Positions 51,801-60,602 of a DNA stretch of 64,000 bases are shown here, piece after piece. The position numbers and the translations under genes are program-made. The DNA is from Gammaproteobacteria bacterium. GTDB lineage: Bacteria; Pseudomonadota; Gammaproteobacteria; Pseudomonadales; Pseudohongiellaceae. Positions within the stretch are counted from its first letter, which is position 1, and every line of letters begins with the position of its first letter. The notes under the pieces are model-generated. The model saw only the letters and a program-made list of their open reading frames with translations, was not told the DNA's origin and made no database searches. The stretch is from assembly GCA_019654215.1 (NCBI GenBank), contig BPDI01000009.1:22096-86095 (forward strand), in the 5' to 3' direction.

Positions 51801-52018
51801 TTAAGTTCCAGCTCGGCCGGCTTTGACAATAATCTCTCGGCATCTTCCGGTGAGATCCCTTCATGAATGATGGTAGTAACCACCATGGGTACCTGGACAT
51901 CAGGATACATTTCGACAGGAATAGCGAGATAAGAAGCGAATCCCGCCAACAGAGTTACGACAAAAATACTTACCGTAGTTCTGGACCTTGATATTGCAGC
52001 ATCAATATATGTTTTCAT
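48851..52018 (-). CDS. RND-family efflux pump permease (HAE-1-like)
   Basis: 1055 residues, normal length for AcrB-type pumps. N-terminal TM1 (TTVSIFVVTLLAGFASYLAI) is followed by the porter domain (PVEMYPDVQVPMVVTTI, EGISPEDAERLLSKP). The TM4 motif reads GLGMLIDGAIVMVEYADRK; AcrB-type pumps have two adjacent Asp residues here and this one keeps only the first. The second half repeats the fold (GIVALAGIIVNNNIVLID, LRPVFLTTFTTGFGLLPLA). It is a proton-driven pump for hydrophobic compounds across the envelope. The adaptor gene lies 21 bp upstream in the same operon; no outer-membrane channel gene is in the window. Confidence 0.93.
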   Translation of the reverse strand: MKTYIDAAISRSRTTVSIFVVTLLAGFASYLAIPVEMYPDVQVPMVVTTIIHEGISPEDAERLLSKPAELELKTIDGIVEVTSFSSEGAATLMTEFDISFESSAALAEVREAINRAKARFPQSTEEPIIQEMSAASMPIVQIAIGGEGVPERTLLRIAEDLQREIELVPQVLEAPMVGNREQLLEVVINPSKLETYGIPNGSIVQTVTSNNRLIAAGQVDTGQGSFPVKVPGLIENADDLFNLPLASNDLGVLTVSDLAEVRRTFKDATRYSYANHSQNISLNVMKRKGANLVEAFEQINVIVEEMRPTLPPAVTMAYINNSVPIALEQNSGLSGNMATAMVLVLLVVIATVGVRSGLLVTLAVPFSFFFAFIIINVLEFTYNFMVIFGLLLGLGMLIDGAIVMVEYADRKMAEGLDSREAYKASVKRMFWPITASTATTLAAFLPLMFWPGVSGQFMSYLPITVFAVLIGSLFYALLFAPTIGALIGKSTDADRTYLKNLEEGNPGKVTGITGVYASILQKAVNVPGTIFILSIATLVSIVIAYDRWGSGIEFFVTPEPLQTQVQIFARGNLSPAELRDIMLDAEQRIEEIGYYEGIVTQSGAGAQSAGPMQAAPDLVGTIFVELTDRRTRDFDGFEIENMYRQAISQIPGVRAEIVSVEQGPPVGKEIQVELSGEELDLLFIEAGRIREFMENEMTGLIDIDDTAPLPGIEWEINVDRAQAAMLGANMSEIGAAVQLLTNGIFMGDYRPDDSEEEVDIRVRYPVEYRGIDQLDTIRISTPNGPVPISSFVTREAKQKVSSIQRVDSSRVVYIRANPAPGTVADNKLQELAAWLEANPPVAEVDYLFRGANEEQEESAEFLIQAFALAMALMAILLVTQFNSYYQALLILSSVLLSTSGVLLGLLATGQTFSVMLTGIGIVALAGIIVNNNIVLIDTFNVLQREHPKWTLKETIVHTGIQRLRPVFLTTFTTGFGLLPLAIGMSFDLISAEIEIGGPIASQWAGLASTIVFGLSFATILTLIVTPVMLALPDRLRHMFRRETKIAPRAEPSLGV

Positions 52019-52039
52019 GGAGAGAGAGCCAGAGGCTAG

Positions 52040-53164
52040 TTACTTTTCCCAGTCGAAGTTTGCTTCGACAATTTGTCCAGGAAAGACAATTTCCTGCCCA
52101 AGAGTAACTAAAGTAATCGTGTCCCTGAGTCCGGTTACCCAGATTCCGGGGTCTAGTTGATTGGTTTCATCACCAATAATCTCGATGTTATAAAATTGTA
52201 CGGTATTGTTCCGATCGATGACTTTAACGCCAACTGTTCCCGTGTCATCGAGAGTTAATGACGAGGAAGGAATTCTATGAGCAATGACTTCGTTTGCATT
52301 TACTAGAATTTCTACTGTTACACCTTCTCTTAGGTTTTCGTAGCGAGGATCGACTTCAATTTCGATACGGTAGCTGCGGGAAATTGAATCTGCTGCTCTC
52401 GCTAGGTAAGACACAGTGCCTTCAACTTCTTCGCCGCTTAAGAGATGACCAGTGACTCTTGCTCCAGTGGCTAATGCCCCTACATCTTGTTCTGGGACTA
52501 ATCCAACTAGCAGCATCGGGCTGTCATCTAGAACCGAGGCACAAACCGTGCCGATGTTTAATAAATCACCAACTTCGACTGTGCGAGTTTCAACGATGCC
52601 GTCGAAAGGAGCAACGATCTTGGTTTTTTCCAGGGCTAACTCGGCACGGGCAACAGCCGCTTTGGATGAGTCGAGTGCTGCCTTGAGTTGGGCAACGACA
52701 ACATCTGATTGCAATCCTTGCTCTTGTAAATCTAATGCGCCTTCATATTCAAATTTGGCTTGTTCCCGGCGACTGATCGCTTCTTGGAGGTTCACTTCTC
52801 GATTATCAACAGCAATTTCGCATAGGACATCCCCCTCATTGATTCGAGCGCCACGGCTAACTGGATTACCGATAATACGTCCAGCTTCTTCTGCCCGAAC
52901 TTCTACATGTCGATAAGCCTGAGTGCGACCGCGGACGCGGATACGTTCTATATAGAGTTGAGAATTGATGCGTTCGGCACGCACAGTTACGACATCTAGA
53001 GATTCGGAGTCAGCTCCTCCTTCAGGAAGTGCTACCACAGTCGTTGGTATTGTTTCTCTATCTCCAATAACCGTTTCAGCATTGTCCGGACTTACAATGG
53101 GTAGTCCCATCCAGGCAACGACTGCTACCAGAATTACTGCTGCTAGTAACTGCTGCTTTTTCAC
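52040..53164 (-). CDS. RND efflux periplasmic adaptor subunit (MFP)
   Basis: 374 residues. An N-terminal TM anchor (LLAAVILVAVVAWMGLPIV) is followed by the lipoyl half-motifs (GRIIGNPVSRGARINEGDVL and IVAPFDGIVETRTVEVGDLL) flanking a short alpha hairpin (about residues 133-175). Beta-barrel and membrane-proximal domains follow (VGLVPEQDVGALATGARVTG). It links the RND pump to an outer-membrane channel. First gene of the two-gene operon. Confidence 0.92.
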   Translation of the reverse strand: MKKQQLLAAVILVAVVAWMGLPIVSPDNAETVIGDRETIPTTVVALPEGGADSESLDVVTVRAERINSQLYIERIRVRGRTQAYRHVEVRAEEAGRIIGNPVSRGARINEGDVLCEIAVDNREVNLQEAISRREQAKFEYEGALDLQEQGLQSDVVVAQLKAALDSSKAAVARAELALEKTKIVAPFDGIVETRTVEVGDLLNIGTVCASVLDDSPMLLVGLVPEQDVGALATGARVTGHLLSGEEVEGTVSYLARAADSISRSYRIEIEVDPRYENLREGVTVEILVNANEVIAHRIPSSSLTLDDTGTVGVKVIDRNNTVQFYNIEIIGDETNQLDPGIWVTGLRDTITLVTLGQEIVFPGQIVEANFDWEK

Positions 53165-53521
53165 TTTTGCCTCCGCAAGTCTGCTATGACTTGGCTTGTT
53201 CTCGAGAAAATAACGCGCCCTTCTCGCTCAGATTGGGTTGCCACAACCCAGCGGAATGTAGTTTTTCGCGTTGATTTTTCGTCCCTGTTGTTAGAATTAT
53301 CCCAGATCAGCAGGCTTAACGACTACTTTTACAATTACAAATAAAACATGCTGCAAAAGTGTTACGTATTGTAACGACTTAATGATTATTTGCAACGCTT
53401 TTATTGCGCTAATCATCAGACATGGTGTGTATTTCATCGCATTTCTTGTAAGAAGGAATTTCGGCAGATTTGTGCTAATTTTTACCACTTTTAACATTAC
53501 TATCAGGGAGCAATCTACGAG
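53165..53521. other. Divergent promoter region between the RND operon and the SDR gene
   Basis: 357 bp with no gene. It must hold promoters for both directions. An inverted repeat GTTAC-N5-GTAAC lies at 53361-53375. I could not assign individual -35/-10 boxes. Confidence 0.45.
53361..53375. promoter_or_regulatory. Candidate operator GTTAC-N5-GTAAC
   Basis: A perfect 5-bp inverted repeat with 5-bp spacer, centred midway in the divergent intergenic region, a typical place for a regulator site. The protein that would bind it is unknown. Confidence 0.35.
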
Positions 53522-54313
53522 GTGAAAGATTTAAGAGGCAAAGTCGCTATCGTCACAGGATCTAGCAGTGGAGTGGGGGCGGCAACGGTCAAACAGCTCG
53601 CAGCGCTTGGGTGCCATTCTGTAATTAACTACAATTCAAATTTAAACGGTGCCGAAGCAGTTGCTGCGGAATGCCAGCAAGCGGGAGCTGAAACACTGGT
53701 GATGCGTGCAAACGTGGCCAATGATGAAGATTGCCGGGCAATGGCCCACGCCGCCATCGAAAAATGGCGACGTATTGATATTCTGGTTAACAATGCTGGC
53801 ACAACCAAGTTTGTCGATCATGCCAATCTGGAGGGATTAAGTTCGGATGATTTTCAGAACATCTATGGCGTAAATGTGATTGGCGCTTATCAAATGAGCC
53901 GTGCAGTCGCAGAACAAATGAAACAACAAAGAGAGGGTGGTTCAATTGTAAATGTTGCATCTATTGCTGGCGTTGCAGGAGTCGGTAGCTGTATCGCCTA
54001 CGCTGCTTCCAAAGGAGCAATGATTACTATGACTCTTTCTTTGGCAAGAGTGCTAGGCCCTAAGGTTAGAGTTAATGTTGTCTGCCCTGGATTTATAGAA
54101 GGGGAGTGGTTAAAGGAAGGACTTGGGGAAGAGCGCTATAATCAGGCGCGTCAGGCTTCCATTAAAAATGCACCATTGGGTGTTACCGCAACTCCAGACA
54201 CGGTTGCCGAGTCCATTCTTTATTTTATTCAGGGGCCGACTGTCGTCACCGGTGAATCGCTGATCATTGACGGTGGTCGCCATCTGGGTATGACGCCACT
54301 CACCCGACGTTAG
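53522..54313 (+). CDS. SDR family oxidoreductase
   Basis: 263 residues, GTG start. Classical SDR motifs: IVTGSSSGVGAATVKQL (cofactor), DILVNNAGTTKFVDH, SIVNVASIAGVAG (catalytic Ser), CIAYAASKGAM (Tyr and Lys), VNVVCPGFIEGEW and a C-terminal GESLIIDGGRHLG. The basic/polar residues after the first strand (NYNSNLNGAE) suggest NADP(H). Resembles FabG-type or glucose dehydrogenase-type enzymes; substrate unknown. Confidence 0.9.
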   Translation: MKDLRGKVAIVTGSSSGVGAATVKQLAALGCHSVINYNSNLNGAEAVAAECQQAGAETLVMRANVANDEDCRAMAHAAIEKWRRIDILVNNAGTTKFVDHANLEGLSSDDFQNIYGVNVIGAYQMSRAVAEQMKQQREGGSIVNVASIAGVAGVGSCIAYAASKGAMITMTLSLARVLGPKVRVNVVCPGFIEGEWLKEGLGEERYNQARQASIKNAPLGVTATPDTVAESILYFIQGPTVVTGESLIIDGGRHLGMTPLTRR

Positions 54314-54317
54314 TTAA

Positions 54318-54863
54318 CTATTTGGCGACTGGTTTCTTCTGTAGTTTTCGTTGCAGCGTGCGCCTATGCATATTGAGTTGGCGTGCGGTGGCAGAAATAT
54401 TGCCATCATTTTTCATTAACACTCGTTGAATATGTTCCCACTCAAGCCGGCGCACGGACATAGGTTCCAGTCTCGATTCGTTTGTTGGCTCGGGAACTAT
54501 TGAGGTACCTTCCATCAGCATCGCCGAAAGTATTTCGTCTGCATCAGCAGGTTTGGCCAGGTAATTATCCGCGCCTAACTTAATGGCTTCCACCGCCGTG
54601 GCAATACTGGCATAGCCCGTAAGAATTAGTATGCGGATTTCTGCAAACTTTTGCTTAATTGAAGGAATTAAGTCTAGCGAAGTTTCACCACCGAGATTTA
54701 AATCGAGGATTGCATAAGAAAACATATCAGAGTTAATAAGTTGCAGGGCCTGATCGCTTGTTTGGGCATGAGATACGGCATAGCTTCTCTGTTCTAAAGC
54801 ACGGCTCATCACTCTCGCGAATACTTCATCGTCTTCAACCAACAGAATATTTCCTCTAGCCAT
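54318..54863 (-). CDS. regA: RegA/RoxR-type redox response regulator
   Basis: 181 residues. The receiver domain has NILLVEDDEVFARVM, the phosphoacceptor Asp in YAILDLNLGGETSLDLIP, ILTGYASIATAVEAIKLGA and the Lys in NYLAKPAD. A proline-containing linker leads to a Fis-type helix-turn-helix with EWEHIQRVLMKNDGNISATA then RQLNMHRRTLQRKLQKK, nearly diagnostic of RegA/PrrA/ActR/RoxR. These regulators control respiratory, redox and energy genes. The sensor gene ends 4 bp upstream; the 3' end is convergent with the SDR gene. Confidence 0.9.
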   Translation of the reverse strand: MARGNILLVEDDEVFARVMSRALEQRSYAVSHAQTSDQALQLINSDMFSYAILDLNLGGETSLDLIPSIKQKFAEIRILILTGYASIATAVEAIKLGADNYLAKPADADEILSAMLMEGTSIVPEPTNESRLEPMSVRRLEWEHIQRVLMKNDGNISATARQLNMHRRTLQRKLQKKPVAK

Positions 54864-54867
54864 CTGC

Positions 54868-56121
54868 TTATCCCTGCTGGCTCTTCGGTAGCGGTAGTTT
54901 GATCAATGTAAGCGCGCCACCAATTTTCAGATTGAACATTTCGATCGTTCCGCCAAGCCGTTGCACAGCTGCATTCGCTAAAAAGATTCCCAGCCCCATG
55001 CTTTCTTTACGAGATGAAATAAAAGGTTCTCCCATATTTTCCATTATCTTACTCGGAATTCCTGGGCCATCGTCATTGATAGAAATTTCAAATTTTGATG
55101 GTGAATTATCGCTAATATTAAAGCTCACATACACCTTATTTTTTGCGGCTTTGATGCTATTTTCAATAATGTTAATTACTGCGTGTCTGACACTCAGATT
55201 AGATATAACTTCCGATTCGTAGTTGCAATTGATTTTGAATTCTATGGATGCTCTAGGGTGAATATTCAAGATGTAGTCTTTAATGTCATTTACAAATTCT
55301 AGCAACGACACATTTTTAGGCTGATCCGGATTATCTTTGTTGTAGTACCGAGTTAGCTGCGTTAAAGAGTGTTTGCAGCGAGTAATTTGTTGCCGTAAAA
55401 CAGAAATATCTTCTTTTATCTCGCTGTTCTTTAAATCTTCTGCATCGAGCTTGTCTAATTCAGTGAGTAATACCGCCATTGTGGATAGAGGCGTGCCAAG
55501 AGCATGAGCAGTGCCAGCTGCCAATGTTCCAATCGCAACCAGTTGTTCGTTGCGAATTTCATTCTCTCGAGCTTCAGCGAGATTAAGTTCCCGTACCTTA
55601 ATCGCATTCGCCATTTGGGTGATAAACACAGCTATTAGAATTGAACTCACCAGAAAGATTACCCACATACCTACCAGGTGTAGCTGAAAAATCATCTCCT
55701 GGTCTCGCGGTCCGGCATCCATCCCATGGTCACTTTGTAAGTCTAATAACAAAAGCGAGGTGTAAATTAAAATACCTAGCAAGGCAAAAGAATTAACAAA
55801 TGTTCTAGGTAAAAGCGCTGCTGTAACGGCAAGCAGTACCAACAAATACGAAATAAGAGGATTACTGGCCCCTCCTGTGTTGAGCAACAAGATCACTAGT
55901 ATCACGGCATCAATCAGCAGGTGACAGAATAATTCGGCGTCACTAACAAAAAAGGATTTTTGTAATCGCCAATAGCCCAGGGCAACAGATATAAGAACGG
56001 CCATACTAAGTGAGGCTATCAGCATATAAGAAACTACTAAGCCAAAGATAGACTGGAAAGCGAGTAGTCCAAATACGCCTACTACTGCCACAAAGCTGCG
56101 CAACAAGAGTAAGCGCTGCAA
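54868..56121 (-). CDS. regB: RegB/RoxS-type sensor histidine kinase
   Basis: 417 residues. The N-terminal half is a six-helix membrane domain that contains LLNTGGASNPLISYLLVL, matching the GGxxNPF quinone-sensing motif of RegB. The H-box is GTLAAGTAHALGTPLSTMA. The ATPase domain has the N-box VINIIENSIKAAKN, G1 INDDGPGIPSK and G2 ESMGLGIFLANAAVQRLGG. RegB senses the respiratory chain or quinone redox state and phosphorylates RegA, encoded just downstream. Confidence 0.9.
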   Translation of the reverse strand: MQRLLLLRSFVAVVGVFGLLAFQSIFGLVVSYMLIASLSMAVLISVALGYWRLQKSFFVSDAELFCHLLIDAVILVILLLNTGGASNPLISYLLVLLAVTAALLPRTFVNSFALLGILIYTSLLLLDLQSDHGMDAGPRDQEMIFQLHLVGMWVIFLVSSILIAVFITQMANAIKVRELNLAEARENEIRNEQLVAIGTLAAGTAHALGTPLSTMAVLLTELDKLDAEDLKNSEIKEDISVLRQQITRCKHSLTQLTRYYNKDNPDQPKNVSLLEFVNDIKDYILNIHPRASIEFKINCNYESEVISNLSVRHAVINIIENSIKAAKNKVYVSFNISDNSPSKFEISINDDGPGIPSKIMENMGEPFISSRKESMGLGIFLANAAVQRLGGTIEMFNLKIGGALTLIKLPLPKSQQG

Positions 56122-56354
56122 TCCCTGACGACCGCTGGCACCTTGTTCCGTAGCGACAGGAACAAGGTAAGTTAGGAAATTCCGGGAAGTCTGAACATTG
56201 CTCTATTCTACCCTAAAGGATGACGCTAGGAATTGATTTGTTAGGGGCAGAATGCCACATCTGTTTCATGCAGATGGATATCCATGACTAGGCAAAGCTT
56301 GGCTGGCGCGTTATATTGCTTCGCCTTGATAAATAGAATTTAAACATCAGATTT

Positions 56355-58039
56355 TTGGCCGCAATAAAACTATCCTCCTTAACTGGCGTAAGAAAATCCT
56401 ATGCGCAATTGCTTGCTCTCGAATATGGGCAATGTACTTTTTTGCACTACGGTCTTATTTCGGAAGCGCAACAGCAGCAGGACTATCAGCAACAACAACA
56501 AGCTTTTGCAGATAAACTTCTAGATCTTGCCAAGAAAGTATTTCAGATACCGCATTTGTACTACTAGATGGCCCTAGTCTTCAATACCTAGGTCAGCAGT
56601 TAGCTGACGCTGGCCATCAGGTGACATTACTAACTAACAACCTTGAGTCATTTGATTCAGAGAATAAGTTCGACCTGGTGCTTATTGAAGGTACCTATCA
56701 CTACCTTCAGCAATTGCCGTTTCTAACCAAAGCTCGGGAGCTATTGTGCGAGTCTGGTCGAGTGCTTATATTTGGCGAGTACATTGACGACGATTCAAAA
56801 AGAGAGAGATCTTCAATACCGAATTTGAGTAGTATGCGCCAATTATCAGAAAGGTTGAGTTTTTCAATCTTAGAAGAACTTAATTTCACTGCAGATGCTG
56901 AAAATAGTCTTGAGCAGATCACTCATATCGCAGCCAATCAAGCGCCCAATTTTGAATCCTCTGAGGAATTTGAAGATCTCGTATCTGAGTTAAAAAAAAT
57001 TAAGTTAGAGATGGGTTCCAAACGACGATGCTTCAAAGTTTTTCATTTGGAAAAAGCAAAGGACCCCGAAGGTCAATCTAATTTAGTCGAGTACGATGTC
57101 ATAAACAGTTTTGATCCATCTGAAGTTTCAGAATTGTTCGGAAAAAGTTTCGACACTCAATTCGATGCAGATCTCTGGCAATGGAAGTATGAATTAGGTG
57201 ATGGGAAATGCATTATTGCCCGTGAATCAAAAGGCAGCGACATCGTTTCTCACTACGGTGGCATACCAAGACACATACAATATTTTGGGGAACCAAATAC
57301 AGCTATTCAGCCTAGTGATGTAATGGTACTTTCAGATGTACGTCGTCATTACGGCAAAAGCAGTTTGTTTTTCAAGACGGCAGCAACGTTTCTGGAGAGA
57401 GAAATCGGTAATACCGTAAATCATCTTTTAGGATTTGGGTTTCCCAATCAAAAAGCTATGAACATCGCCATTCGACTTGGGCTCTATGAAAAAACTGATG
57501 ACTATGTCGAATTGGTTTTCCCTAAAGCAGAGGGAGTGACTGATAATTTACAACTAGTTCCCATCGACATCAGAAATCAACAACATCAATCTTTTATCGA
57601 CTTACTCTGGGATTCGATGAAAAGCGGGATGACCCATGGTATTGTTGGCGACCGTCATTGGCACTACATTAAATATCGCTACTTCGACCATCCATTTTCT
57701 CAAGCCAATATATATCGCTGTGTTTTTGTTTCTAATAGGGAGCAAGAACCGCTGGCTGCAATATTTCTTAAAGAACATGAGCAACGTATGCTGATCATGG
57801 ATTTAATTTGCAGTGTAGATCGAATGAAAGAAGTGATTGCCAGCTTGAGCTTGCTGCTCACTGACTTAGAGTTGAAAGTTTGGATTACTAAAGGTTGGGT
57901 TGAAAGTCTTAGAACAGAAACTACGATTGAGAATAATCTTGGGATTGAGATACCCTGCAATTCCTGGAATCCAGGACCCAGTTCCGAAATACTCTATGGA
58001 GCCTGGTGGCTTACAGCGGGAGACATGGATTTTCTCTAA
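56355..58039 (+). CDS. SAM-methyltransferase-like / GNAT acetyltransferase fusion protein (one frameshift)
   Basis: About 560 residues, possibly with a start upstream of the TTG used here. Piece one ends in a Gln-rich stretch (56478-56505). A shift near 56545 leads to DTAFVLLDGPSLQYLGQQLA, then DLVLIEGTYHYLQQLPFLTK and ARELLCESGRVLIFGEYIDD, which read like the C-terminal half of a class I methyltransferase. The glycine-rich SAM loop is not clear. From residue about 230, SFDTQFDADLWQWKYEL, HYGGIPRHIQYFGE, VMVLSDVRRHYGKSSLFFKT and LLGFGFPNQKAMNIAIRLGL resemble the large Acetyltransf_9 type of GNAT proteins. Target unknown; possibly polysaccharide or lipid modification. Confidence 0.6.
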
Positions 58040-58117
58040 GAGCGAAATCAGTCCTTGGTGAATTTCTAATCTTAAAAAAGAAGACGTAATCAAGAACAGA
58101 AAGGTAATAGCTGCAAA

Positions 58118-59764
58118 ATGACCGTAAACAATATTTACGAGCAGGGCTTAGATAAAAATCCGGCGAATTTTGCCCATCTAACCCCTCTAAGCTTTATAGA
58201 GCGCTGTGCCAGCGTATATCCCGACAAAACGTCAATCATCCACGGTGATACGCGATATACCTGGAAGCAAACATATGAACGTTGCTGTTTGCTGGCTTCG
58301 GCATTAATAAAGCACGGAATAGGTAAGGGCGACACCGTCTCGTTTATGGGCGCAAACACACCGGAAACATTTGAGGCGCATTTTGCTGTGCCTATGACGG
58401 GTGCTGTATTAAATGCGCTGAATATTCGCTTAGATGCAAAAGCCATTGCCTTTATCCTGGGTCATGCTGAAACCAAAGTGCTTTTTACCGATCGAGAATT
58501 TAGCGCGACCATAAAAACTGCGCTGGAAGTAGTAGAAAACAAACCTATTGTTATCGACATCGATGATCCTTACTTTGATGGCGGTGAACTTTTAGGAACC
58601 CGCACCTATGAAGATCTGCTCAAAGATGGAGACGACGACTATACTTGTTTCCAAATCAAAGACGAATGGCAGGCCATCTCTCTAAATTACACATCTGGAA
58701 CAACCGGTGATCCGAAAGGTGTGGTGTATCACCATCGCGGTGCATACTTGAATGCTGTTTCCAATGTGCTTTGTTGGAATATGGGCAGTCATCCCGTGTA
58801 TTTGTGGACACTGCCAATGTTTCATTGCAATGGGTGGTGTTTTCCATGGACTCTTGCTGCTGTAGCTGGAGCTAGTGTGTGCTTACGTCATGTTCGCGAT
58901 GACTCCGTCTTTCATGCGATAAAACAGCATCAGGTCTCCCATTTCTGCGGTGCGCCAGTAGTACTGAATACATTAATTAATGCAGCGGATGAATTAAAGC
59001 AGGGTGTGAATCATCAAATATCTGCAATGACAGCCGGAGCCGCTCCGCCCGCTGCAGTAATAGCGGGAATGGAAAACATGGGATTTAGTGTTACTCATGT
59101 GTATGGATTGACGGAAACTTATGGCCCGTGTGTTGTTTGTGCTCCAAAAGAAGAGTGGCAGGAAATTTCAATAGAAGAAAGAGCAGAGATATTGGCACGC
59201 CAGGGAGTGAGAGCACCTTTACAGGATGAAGTGATGGTGGCGGACCCGGAAACCATGAAGCCGGTTCCCAAAGATGGTAAAACCATGGGAGAAATTTTTA
59301 TGCGGGGCAATCTCACCATGAAGGGATATCTCAAAAATCCTGCAACCACTGAAGCCTCTTTTGCCGGGGGTTGGTTTCATTCTGGTGATCTTGCAGTTTG
59401 GTATGAAGACGGCTACGCCCAGATCAAAGATCGCTCAAAAGACATTATCATATCCGGTGGTGAAAATATTTCGTCTTTAGAAGTTGAATCAGTGCTGTTC
59501 AAGCATCCGAAAATATTAGAAGCTGCGGTGGTAGCGAGCTCCGATGAGAAATGGGGGGAAGTTCCCTGTGCTTTTATCAGTTTAAAGGCAGGAGAGGAGC
59601 TTACGGCTGAAGAATTGATAGCTTATTGCCGTGAAGAATTAGCTGGATTCAAGATCCCAAAGAAAGTAGCCTTTGGGCCAATTGATAAGACTTCAACGGG
59701 CAAGGTTCAAAAATACCTACTGCGTAACAAAGCAAAAAAAATCGAATATATATTAAAAAGATAA
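58118..59764 (+). CDS. Acyl-CoA synthetase, DmdB/medium-chain type
   Basis: 548 residues, intact. ANL motifs: LNYTSGTTGDPKGVVYHHRG (P-loop), TLPMFHCNGWCFPWTLAA, MTAGAAPPAAVI, HVYGLTETYGPCVV, WFHSGDLAVWYEDGYAQIKD, IIISGGENISSLEVE and the catalytic Lys in STGKVQKYLLRNK. The CNGWCFPWTLAA segment is characteristic of the group containing 3-methylmercaptopropionate-CoA ligase (DmdB) and medium-chain acyl-CoA ligases. It activates a carboxylic acid with ATP and CoA. Substrate not resolved by sequence alone. Confidence 0.92.
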   Translation: MTVNNIYEQGLDKNPANFAHLTPLSFIERCASVYPDKTSIIHGDTRYTWKQTYERCCLLASALIKHGIGKGDTVSFMGANTPETFEAHFAVPMTGAVLNALNIRLDAKAIAFILGHAETKVLFTDREFSATIKTALEVVENKPIVIDIDDPYFDGGELLGTRTYEDLLKDGDDDYTCFQIKDEWQAISLNYTSGTTGDPKGVVYHHRGAYLNAVSNVLCWNMGSHPVYLWTLPMFHCNGWCFPWTLAAVAGASVCLRHVRDDSVFHAIKQHQVSHFCGAPVVLNTLINAADELKQGVNHQISAMTAGAAPPAAVIAGMENMGFSVTHVYGLTETYGPCVVCAPKEEWQEISIEERAEILARQGVRAPLQDEVMVADPETMKPVPKDGKTMGEIFMRGNLTMKGYLKNPATTEASFAGGWFHSGDLAVWYEDGYAQIKDRSKDIIISGGENISSLEVESVLFKHPKILEAAVVASSDEKWGEVPCAFISLKAGEELTAEELIAYCREELAGFKIPKKVAFGPIDKTSTGKVQKYLLRNKAKKIEYILKR

Positions 59765-59796
59765 GATTACAAATAATCAAGCTTGAGGAGATACAA

Positions 59797-60372
59797 ATGA
59801 AAAACTTCTTTACTACACTAACTGTGGCAATTGCATTGGTATTCACTGTGCAAATTTCTGCTCAGGACATGGAAGACACAATTACAGTGACCAGTTCTAT
59901 CTTTGATCATCATGGAATGGTGCCAGAAGAAAATTCTGCTTATGGTGCCAATACTTCCATCGATCTAAGTTGGTCAGATCTGCCAGCAGGTACTCAGTCA
60001 TTGGCATTAATCTGCGATGATCCTATTGTTGTAGATATAGGTATGATGGAAAGCCCATTCGTTCACTGGGTTGTATACAACATTCCGGCAAGTGCATCTG
60101 GCCTGCCCGGTGGTATGCCAGCTGATGCCGTACCTAATCTCAGCGGATTAGACGGATTGGTTAATGGTAATAGCGGTTTGGGTCGACCAGGTTATTTCGG
60201 TCCCCGTCCACCAGCGAATGGTCAGTTACATGCTTACCATTTCCGCATCTATGCACTGGATGCAGATTTAGATCTTGAGCCTGGTTTAAATAAAGAGGCT
60301 TTATTAGAAGCTATCGATGGCCATGTGCTCGGTACTGGCATGCTAATGGGTCATTACGAACGTAAAGAATAA
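59797..60372 (+). CDS. YbhB/YbcL family PEBP (Raf-kinase-inhibitor-like) protein, exported
   Basis: 191 residues with a signal peptide ending VQISAQ and a GAGGAG ribosome-binding site. PEBP fold signatures: LALICDDP, PFVHWVVYNIPASASGLPGG, GYFGPRPPANGQLHAYHFRI, YALDADLDL and GMLMGHYERKE. Bacterial members bind small anionic ligands; their function is poorly known. 32 bp after the acyl-CoA ligase and followed by a terminator. Confidence 0.92.
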   Translation: MKNFFTTLTVAIALVFTVQISAQDMEDTITVTSSIFDHHGMVPEENSAYGANTSIDLSWSDLPAGTQSLALICDDPIVVDIGMMESPFVHWVVYNIPASASGLPGGMPADAVPNLSGLDGLVNGNSGLGRPGYFGPRPPANGQLHAYHFRIYALDADLDLEPGLNKEALLEAIDGHVLGTGMLMGHYERKE

Positions 60373-60390
60373 GAAATCTTGTTGACGGGG

Positions 60391-60417
60391 AAAAAAACGG
60401 GCTTTTGGCCCGCTTTT
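60391..60417 (+). terminator. Rho-independent terminator after the PEBP gene
   Basis: A7 tract, CGGGC stem, short loop, GCCCG, then CTTTT. It lies 19 bp after the stop. Confidence 0.75.
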
Positions 60418-60602
60418 AGTTTGTTGCATTTAGATTGGTAATATTGACCATAACTTTACAGGGTATAGGCTATGCGCTAATGTGTTTTTTTACCTAGCTT
60501 TATACCGTTATAGATGCTGCCGGATAGCGATTGGTTACTACTTATAGCAACAAAAATATATGTCGGCGCAAAGCAAGTTGTAATTTCTATAGGACCAATA
60601 AG

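Noticed and set aside
56478..56505. CAG/CAA-rich tract considered as a microsatellite
   Set aside because: It lies in a coding frame and encodes Gln residues with mixed CAG/CAA codons; similar Gln runs occur elsewhere in the window in coiled-coil genes.
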